A stretch of DNA of 9,523 nt from Candidatus Collierbacteria bacterium (GTDB lineage: Bacteria > Patescibacteriota > Microgenomatia > UBA1400 > MFAQ01), in the NCBI GenBank assembly GCA_903873735.1, contig CAIQPO010000072.1:1-9523 (forward strand), read 5' to 3'. How positions within the stretch are numbered: position 1 is the stretch's first letter; every line of letters starts with the position of its first letter. A model generated the notes under the pieces. The model did no database searches. It was given only the letters and a program-made list of their open reading frames with translations, and was not told the DNA's origin. This document shows positions 5,766 to 9,523 of this stretch, piece by piece. Made by a program: the position numbers and the translations under genes.

Positions 5766-6598
5766 CTCAAAAGCCTCTAGTTCTGGTTACCGGATCAAGC
5801 GGATCACTTGGTCAAGAAGTCATATCTCTTCTACCCTCAAAATATAAGCTACTTACTCTATCCGCCGACTTAAGAAACCTGTCGGCAATAAATTTAGAGC
5901 TATCCTCCATTCCCCAAATCCATTTCATCATCCACCTAGCGGGTGTCACCGACACCAATGCCAAAAAGCTCAAGGGGCACATCCACGACAACCTTACTAT
6001 GGCAGAAAATATTAATTATCTTGCAATAGATAAAAAGGTCACAAAAATCATCTTCACCAGCTCTCATGCAGTCAACTACAGTCACCGACCTTATGCTGTA
6101 GCCAAAAAAGAATGTGAAGACATCCTTCTAAAAAATAAAATCCCCTGCACGGTCATGAGACCCACCATGATCTATGGACCAAACTCTCCAGAAACTCTAC
6201 AAGTTATCAAATTACTTAAAACTCTTCCGCTATTTCCATATATCACCCCACCCACCCAAATCCAACCAGTATTAGTTACAGATGTTGCCAAAGCAATCAT
6301 TGGGTCTCTTGATAAAAAACTTCCCCAAAATATCTACAACTTAGCAGGACCCAATTCGATCTCCACCTTTCAGTTTCTAAAAATACTCCAAGCCACTTCT
6401 CACTCAAAAAATATCTTTGTTCCCATTCCAAAATTATTCGTTTCACTGCTAACAAATCTAATTTCTTACTTCTCCCCCTCCAGAGCACTCATCTTAAGAG
6501 AACTTCTTCTTCAAGACATTACAAGTGACAGCTCAGAAGCTCAAAAGGATCTTCATTGGACACCTCAAACTATCAGGCCGCTTTCTTCCCATACCTAA
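5762..6598 (+). CDS. NAD(P)-dependent epimerase/dehydratase (extended SDR family)
   Basis: A Rossmann-fold nucleotide-sugar type oxidoreductase of 278 residues. Visible features: the dinucleotide-binding TGSSGSLG (10-17), D36 near the end of the second strand, HLAG (58-61), active-site serines in FTSSHA (98-103), catalytic YAVAK (Y111, K115) and RPTMIYGP (133-140). The C-terminal substrate domain ends with LHWTPQT, typical of GalE/RfbD-like members. The active site is complete, but the substrate cannot be deduced. It is translationally coupled to pgpA (ATGA overlap), so it may act on a sugar or headgroup linked to envelope lipid; that is inference from position only. The last 26 bp overlap, tail to tail, the minus-strand YdjM-like gene. 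It is somewhat shorter than typical ~310-residue members but shows no break. Confidence 0.87.
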   Translation: MTQKPLVLVTGSSGSLGQEVISLLPSKYKLLTLSADLRNLSAINLELSSIPQIHFIIHLAGVTDTNAKKLKGHIHDNLTMAENINYLAIDKKVTKIIFTSSHAVNYSHRPYAVAKKECEDILLKNKIPCTVMRPTMIYGPNSPETLQVIKLLKTLPLFPYITPPTQIQPVLVTDVAKAIIGSLDKKLPQNIYNLAGPNSISTFQFLKILQATSHSKNIFVPIPKLFVSLLTNLISYFSPSRALILRELLLQDITSDSSEAQKDLHWTPQTIRPLSSHT

Positions 6599-7070
6599 AC
6601 CACCAATTTCCATTAAGTCTGCCAAAATATAGCCAATCCTCCAAGATATCAAAGACAAAATGCATCTGCATGGCTCCCCAAAAACCTGTCCAAATCCAAT
6701 TGCCATTTCCCGCACTTATCCAAGCTAGCCAACCAAACAAAACTGGTGTTAATAAATTATGACTCAAGATAAAAGTATTCGACTTGTGATTTTTCTTTCC
6801 AAAGTCTATTAGTTCTTTCCATTTTCCCGCAAACATAAACTCCCTCTCCTTTCTTGCATATTCAGTGTTTCTTCCATAGAAAAACATAAAAAAGATGTGA
6901 TCAATATCGGGCAAAAATGAGCCCAATAAAACCACCAAAAACAAGCCAGCTGTGTCTACCTGTCTATTCATGAGCCACACCACCAACCAAACCAACAAAC
7001 CAAAACAAACATGCAACTCACCGTGATACTTTTCGCTAAACTTCTTAAGTTTTTCTCTAGTCACCATCAT
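6573..7070 (-). CDS. YdjM-like (DUF457-type) membrane protein, putative metal-dependent hydrolase
   Basis: The 165-residue protein has about four hydrophobic segments (~20-36, 40-53, 107-120, 126-146) around conserved-looking polar motifs: GSFLPDIDH (50-58), SHNLLTP (103-109) and MQMHFVFDILEDW (134-146). The LPDxDH motif with later histidines is reminiscent of YdjM/DUF457 membrane proteins, annotated as putative metal-dependent hydrolases. Catalysis is not proven for that family, and the similarity here is partial. Two ATGs stand in tandem at 7070 and 7067. TATCAT ends 6 nt before the second, which favours 7067 if the mRNA is leaderless. The gene overlaps the upstream GT2 gene by 11-14 bp, suggesting coexpression, and overlaps the convergent epimerase gene by 26 bp. 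Confidence 0.75.
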   Translation of the reverse strand: MMVTREKLKKFSEKYHGELHVCFGLLVWLVVWLMNRQVDTAGLFLVVLLGSFLPDIDHIFFMFFYGRNTEYARKEREFMFAGKWKELIDFGKKNHKSNTFILSHNLLTPVLFGWLAWISAGNGNWIWTGFWGAMQMHFVFDILEDWLYFGRLNGNWWFRYGKKAA

Positions 7071-7743
7071 AAAATGATAGCTTATTTATTACCGACATTT
7101 GTTTCCAGAATTCACCCCAACCCAGGTGAGACCCAATCTGCCACAGCATTTTCAGTGACTTATACAAACCCACCAATCCACTTTTCTTAACCTTTGCCGT
7201 TTGCGACACCCCATCCAACCAAATTTTACTTATCTCGCCGTTATTCAAATAATACTTATTAAAATCAGCTTCAATCAAGTATCCACCCCCCTCAAAAAGC
7301 TGCAAATTCGACAACAACTCCGCTCGATTAAAGGCTCTTTCTCCTCCATACGCTGTCGCAAAAGGAATCAGCCTTGCATAAAACACATCTTTCTCCCTTA
7401 CCCCAATCGCCATCCGTTTTTTTCCGCCAAGTACTGGTTTTACCAATTTTTCTAAGTGTTTTACTTCAAATCCTTTTAGGTCGGCATCCACAAACACCAC
7501 TACCTCGCCCTTTGCCTTCATCAAGCCAGTTTTCATCCCCCTTGCCTTACCCTGATTCTTCTTATGTCTATACAGTCTTACTCTGTTTGTTAATCCATCT
7601 AGCACCTCTGCTGATTGCTTTTCAGAACCATCATCCACCACCACTATCTCCCTGACCATCTGACTTTTCTCAATCTCATCAATTATCGGTATCATCCTCC
7701 TACCCTCATTAAAACAAGTCATCACTACACTTACATTTTTCAT
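7057..7743 (-). CDS. Family 2 glycosyltransferase
   Basis: A 228-residue GT-A fold transferase, cytoplasmic or membrane-associated, moving a sugar from a nucleotide donor. Signatures: SVVMTCFNEG (5-14), VVVDDGS (34-40) with the nucleotide-binding Asp pair, KNQGKARGMKTGLMKA (62-77) and the metal-binding VFVDADL (83-89). A later GGERAFNRAELL resembles the acceptor region of dolichyl-phosphate-mannose-synthase-like GT2 enzymes. No membrane helices follow the catalytic domain. Donor and acceptor are unknown. The 25-bp gap to mutM holds a perfect TATAAT, so it may have its own promoter. The downstream YdjM-like gene overlaps its 3' end. Confidence 0.88.
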   Translation of the reverse strand: MKNVSVVMTCFNEGRRMIPIIDEIEKSQMVREIVVVDDGSEKQSAEVLDGLTNRVRLYRHKKNQGKARGMKTGLMKAKGEVVVFVDADLKGFEVKHLEKLVKPVLGGKKRMAIGVREKDVFYARLIPFATAYGGERAFNRAELLSNLQLFEGGGYLIEADFNKYYLNNGEISKIWLDGVSQTAKVKKSGLVGLYKSLKMLWQIGSHLGWGEFWKQMSVINKLSFYDGD

Positions 7744-7755
7744 CTTTTAAGTTTG

Positions 7756-7761
7756 ATTATA
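7756..7761 (-). promoter_or_regulatory. -10 element of the GT2 glycosyltransferase gene
   Basis: A perfect TATAAT sits in the 25-bp gap between mutM and the GT2 gene, ending 12 nt before the ATG at 7743. There is no Shine-Dalgarno. The predicted 5' leader is about 5-6 nt. No convincing -35 is visible. Confidence 0.45.
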
Positions 7762-7768
7762 AACATCT

Positions 7769-8623
7769 TCATTTCTGACATTTCTCACAATAATACGTCC
7801 CTCTTCCTCCAAGTTTTACCTTCAAAATTTTCTCCTCGCACACCAAACAGGGAAGCCCTGCTCTCTCATAAACTTGAAAAAATTCCTGGTACTTACCACC
7901 CAAACCAGAGGCATTCACATATTTTTCATCACTTGCACTTGCTCCTCCATGCTTTATACCAAGCTCCAACACATACTTCATCTGCTTTACCAATTTTTTT
8001 ATCTCAATTTTGCTTAAGCTATTTGCTCTCCTCATCGGATTGATTCCAGCCAAAAACAAGGCATCGTTGGCGTAGATATTACCCATTCCTCCCATCTTTG
8101 CTTGATCAAGAATCAACAGTTTAATTGCCCTGCTGCACTTACTTGCCACACCTGAAAGGTATCTTTCATCAAACCCATCCTCAACCACATCCGGCACTCT
8201 TCCCGCCCTCTTCTCTAAATACTCTTCACTCCCTGCTATCTTCACCCAACCAAACACTCTCATGTCATTAAAAAACAAACTAGACCCATCTACAAAATAG
8301 ATTCTTACTCTTGTATGTTTGCTTGGTAGATCTTTTACCCAGTCAGCAGTTGGGTGACCACCCACCACTCGTCTACTCCCATCAACAAAAATCAGCTGAC
8401 CAGTCATCTTCAAATGAATGAGTACCATCACCTTCCTATCTTTAAAATATACCTCCAGCATTTTTGCCTTCCTTCCCACTCTCTCAACGACAGCCCCTTC
8501 TATATCACTCCTGTTGCCGGCAAAACTTTTATCTCTCAAAACTTCAACCTTTTCCACCTTTCTCCCGCTCAAATATTCATCAAGCTGTCTCCGGACTGTC
8601 TCTACTTCTGGTAGTTCAGGCAT
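7769..8623 (-). CDS. mutM: Bifunctional DNA-formamidopyrimidine glycosylase/AP lyase (Fpg/MutM)
   Basis: Removes 8-oxoguanine and ring-opened purines and cleaves the abasic site. The 284 residues carry every hallmark: after Met removal the catalytic Pro and Glu of PELPEVETVR, Lys at ~54 in GRKAKML, HLKMTGQL (70-77) and the DNA-contacting FNDMRVFGW (118-126). The helix-two-turn-helix GMGNIYANDALFLAGI (179-194) and the C-terminal zinc finger CLVC(x16)CEKC follow, with cysteines at 259, 262, 279 and 282 and the intercalating/phosphate-binding R274 in GRGTYYC. It appears fully functional. Translation starts directly after the MFS stop (TAAATG) with AGGAGG 9 nt upstream, so it is in one operon with the MFS gene. 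Confidence 0.97.
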   Translation of the reverse strand: MPELPEVETVRRQLDEYLSGRKVEKVEVLRDKSFAGNRSDIEGAVVERVGRKAKMLEVYFKDRKVMVLIHLKMTGQLIFVDGSRRVVGGHPTADWVKDLPSKHTRVRIYFVDGSSLFFNDMRVFGWVKIAGSEEYLEKRAGRVPDVVEDGFDERYLSGVASKCSRAIKLLILDQAKMGGMGNIYANDALFLAGINPMRRANSLSKIEIKKLVKQMKYVLELGIKHGGASASDEKYVNASGLGGKYQEFFQVYERAGLPCLVCEEKILKVKLGGRGTYYCEKCQK

Positions 8624-9184
8624 TTATATCACCCTCCTAGGTGTCAACAAAATACCCACAAACGAACCCAAACACAACAAGGTCATCACCACAAACAGCA
8701 TCGAAAATCCATAAGCACTTACCAAAAAGCCTCCCAGTACCGCCCCCAAAGCCATGGTCAAGTTAGCAATTATTGTCCAATCAGAATACTCCATCACCTC
8801 AATCTTGCTGTCTATGTGTTTAGCAAAAAGGGCTGAAAATGTGGGCGTACCCATAGCATCAGCCAAACCAAACAACACCTGAAGCAAAATTAAACCCAAT
8901 GCACTACCAACCACCAAATAACACGCATAACCCACTGCTCTCAATAAATAACTACCAGCCAAAAGCAGCTCCTTTTCTTTTACCTTATCTCCAAATTTTG
9001 CCATTACCAGCAAAAACAAGGTAGAAGATATATAAAACACAGCTGTAGATACTGAAATCAGCATCACTCCACCTCCAATTTTCTGGATAAACACCGCATA
9101 CAAAGTACCAAACAGAGACGCTGCAAAATAAAATAAAGAGTTGTATGCAATCAATACTCTCAACGCCTTATTTATTGCTTTCAT
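8624..9184 (-). CDS. Half-size (six-helix) MFS-type membrane protein
   Basis: The protein resembles the N-terminal half of a major facilitator superfamily transporter. It has six likely membrane helices (~8-32, 38-62, 73-93, 95-112, 135-158, 160-180) and a motif-A-like loop between helices 2 and 3 (AKFGDKVKEKELL, 62-74). It stops right after helix 6 (TPRRVI), where normal ~400-residue MFS proteins continue with six more. A run-on remnant of the second half is excluded because mutM starts on the next base. I place the start at the ATG at 9184 (186 residues) because AAGGAG lies 10 nt upstream. An in-frame TTG at 9193 would leave only 1 nt. It overlaps the GT4 gene by 17 bp. It may work as a homodimer or with another half; substrate unknown. 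Confidence 0.8.
   Translation of the reverse strand: MKAINKALRVLIAYNSLFYFAASLFGTLYAVFIQKIGGGVMLISVSTAVFYISSTLFLLVMAKFGDKVKEKELLLAGSYLLRAVGYACYLVVGSALGLILLQVLFGLADAMGTPTFSALFAKHIDSKIEVMEYSDWTIIANLTMALGAVLGGFLVSAYGFSMLFVVMTLLCLGSFVGILLTPRRVI
8633..8638 (-). promoter_or_regulatory. Ribosome binding site of mutM
   Basis: AGGAGG, followed by GTGAT, lies 9 nt before the mutM ATG and inside the last codons of the MFS gene. It is the strongest Shine-Dalgarno in the window and shows that the host uses canonical initiation for operon-internal genes. Confidence 0.8.
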
Positions 9185-9523
9185 AGCTTTCAATCTCCTT
9201 CTTAATATTCTTTATAAAACTTTCTCTAGAAAACTTTCTGGCCTGAGCCACCAACTCGCTTCTATCCCATTTAATTCTATCAATTTCTTTCAAACCAAAG
9301 GCCAGTGTCTCCTCATCAGATCCCTCCACAAACACCCCAGTCTTGCCATGAATCACTGTCTCCACAAAACCACCACCTTTGAATGCCAACACAGGAGTGC
9401 CAGCAGCTTGCGCTTCCACCACCGTAATTCCAAAATCTTCATCTTTTGCTAAAGCAATAAACCCCTTAGCCTTGCCATATAGATGATACAGTTCCTTATC
9501 ACTTACTCTGCCCAAGAGCTCAA
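9168..9523 (-). CDS. Family 4 glycosyltransferase, C-terminal domain (5' end outside window)
   Basis: Only the C-terminal ~118 residues are visible; the frame is open to the window edge, so the start lies outside. The segment is the nucleotide-sugar-binding half of a GT-B enzyme: LGRVSDKELYHLYGKAKGFI, then the EX7E motif in EDFGITVVE with the invariant glutamates, EAQAAGTPVLA, and GGFVETVIHGKTGVFV. An in-frame TTG at 9515 lies inside the LLGRVSD motif and is not the start. It ends at TAA 9168-9170, overlapping the MFS gene by 17 bp, so it is the most upstream visible member of a GT4-MFS-mutM minus-strand operon. Sugar and acceptor are unknown; envelope polysaccharide or glycolipid synthesis is the usual role. 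Confidence 0.9.
   Translation of the reverse strand, partial: ELLGRVSDKELYHLYGKAKGFIALAKDEDFGITVVEAQAAGTPVLAFKGGGFVETVIHGKTGVFVEGSDEETLAFGLKEIDRIKWDRSELVAQARKFSRESFIKNIKKEIESYESNK
9195..9200 (-). promoter_or_regulatory. Ribosome binding site of the MFS-like gene
   Basis: AAGGAG within the end of the GT4 gene lies 10 nt before the ATG at 9184. It decides the start of the MFS-like gene in favour of this ATG over the in-frame TTG at 9193. Confidence 0.65.

Noticed and set aside
5582..5770. Minus-strand frames opposite pgpA and the epimerase gene (5582-5770, 6297-6488, 6533-6715)
   Set aside because: Short, without motifs or start signals, and fully antisense to well-supported genes.
9182..9193. 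TTG at 9193 as start of the MFS-like gene
   Set aside because: Only one base would separate it from AAGGAG; the in-frame ATG at 9184 has a 10-nt spacing and is the better start.
9168..9515. Complete 115-residue protein starting at TTG 9515
   Set aside because: The TTG is an internal leucine codon of the GT4 LLGRVSD segment and the frame continues to the window edge, so this is a truncated larger gene.
1..9523. Archaeal origin of the window
   Set aside because: CarS-like and LigB-like proteins suggested it, but RecF, PgpA and Fpg/MutM are bacterial types, and TATAAT elements sit at -10 rather than an archaeal TATA box near -25.
1..9523. Alternative genetic code with UGA read as glycine (as in Gracilibacteria/Absconditabacteria)
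   Set aside because: TGA ends mutM, pgpA and the pgsA-like gene at the expected protein lengths, and no in-frame TGA interrupts a recognised domain.
1..9523. CRISPR array, tRNA, IS element, attachment site or toxin-antitoxin/defence island
   Set aside because: No spaced direct repeats, cloverleaf, transposase, inverted terminal repeats or recognisable defence genes were seen by eye. The Fic-like protein has no adjacent small antitoxin gene and lacks its active site.

Overview
The window looks like a chromosomal segment of a bacterium with a compact, AT-rich genome. The best guess is the Candidate Phyla Radiation/Patescibacteria, probably a Microgenomates-like lineage. The evidence is the gene mix: RecF, a Fpg/MutM glycosylase and PgpA of bacterial type, next to an ATP-dependent DNA ligase and a CDP-archaeol-synthase-like enzyme that resemble archaeal forms. 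There is also a small two-helix protein resembling DUF5654, and intergenic gaps are mostly under 45 bp. The lineage is an inference; no rRNA or marker gene is present to settle it. The standard code fits: TAA, TAG and TGA all serve as stops. No tRNA, rRNA, CRISPR, insertion sequence or phage gene was found, and no stretch over 300 bases lacks a gene.

Layout. From 1 to 2822 the minus strand carries, in transcription order, an NAD(P)H-hydrate dehydratase (nnrD), a Fic-domain protein with a wrecked active site plus a C-terminal winged helix, and the N-terminal 264 residues of an ATP-dependent DNA ligase. A 41-bp divergent promoter region separates nnrD from the small membrane protein at 2864-3121 (+), whose 3' end overlaps the 3' end of recF (3099-4163, -). 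A second 41-bp divergent region separates recF from a four-gene plus-strand operon (4205-6598). That operon encodes a CarS-like CDP-lipid synthase, a CDP-alcohol phosphatidyltransferase (PgsA-like), PgpA, and an NAD-dependent epimerase/dehydratase. The first three make a continuous phosphatidylglycerol-type route from phosphatidate (or an archaeal analogue) to the dephosphorylated glycerol phospholipid. From 9523 down to 6573 the minus strand carries a GT4 glycosyltransferase C-terminus, a six-helix half-size MFS protein, mutM, a GT2 glycosyltransferase and a YdjM-like membrane protein.

Two window-wide patterns stand out. First, the plus strand is poor in G and rich in C whichever way the genes point, so plus-strand and minus-strand proteins differ visibly in codon and amino-acid use. 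The minus strand is therefore probably the replication leading strand. Second, most genes preceded by a gap have a TANNNT -10-like hexamer only 6-8 nt before the start codon and no Shine-Dalgarno sequence, which suggests leaderless transcripts. By contrast recF, mutM and the MFS gene have clear AAGGAG/AGGAGG sites.

The most unusual single gene is the Fic-like protein. It has lost the catalytic histidine, both glycines and the arginines of the Fic loop, and apparently also the inhibitory glutamate, while keeping the fold and a DNA-binding-type C-terminus.
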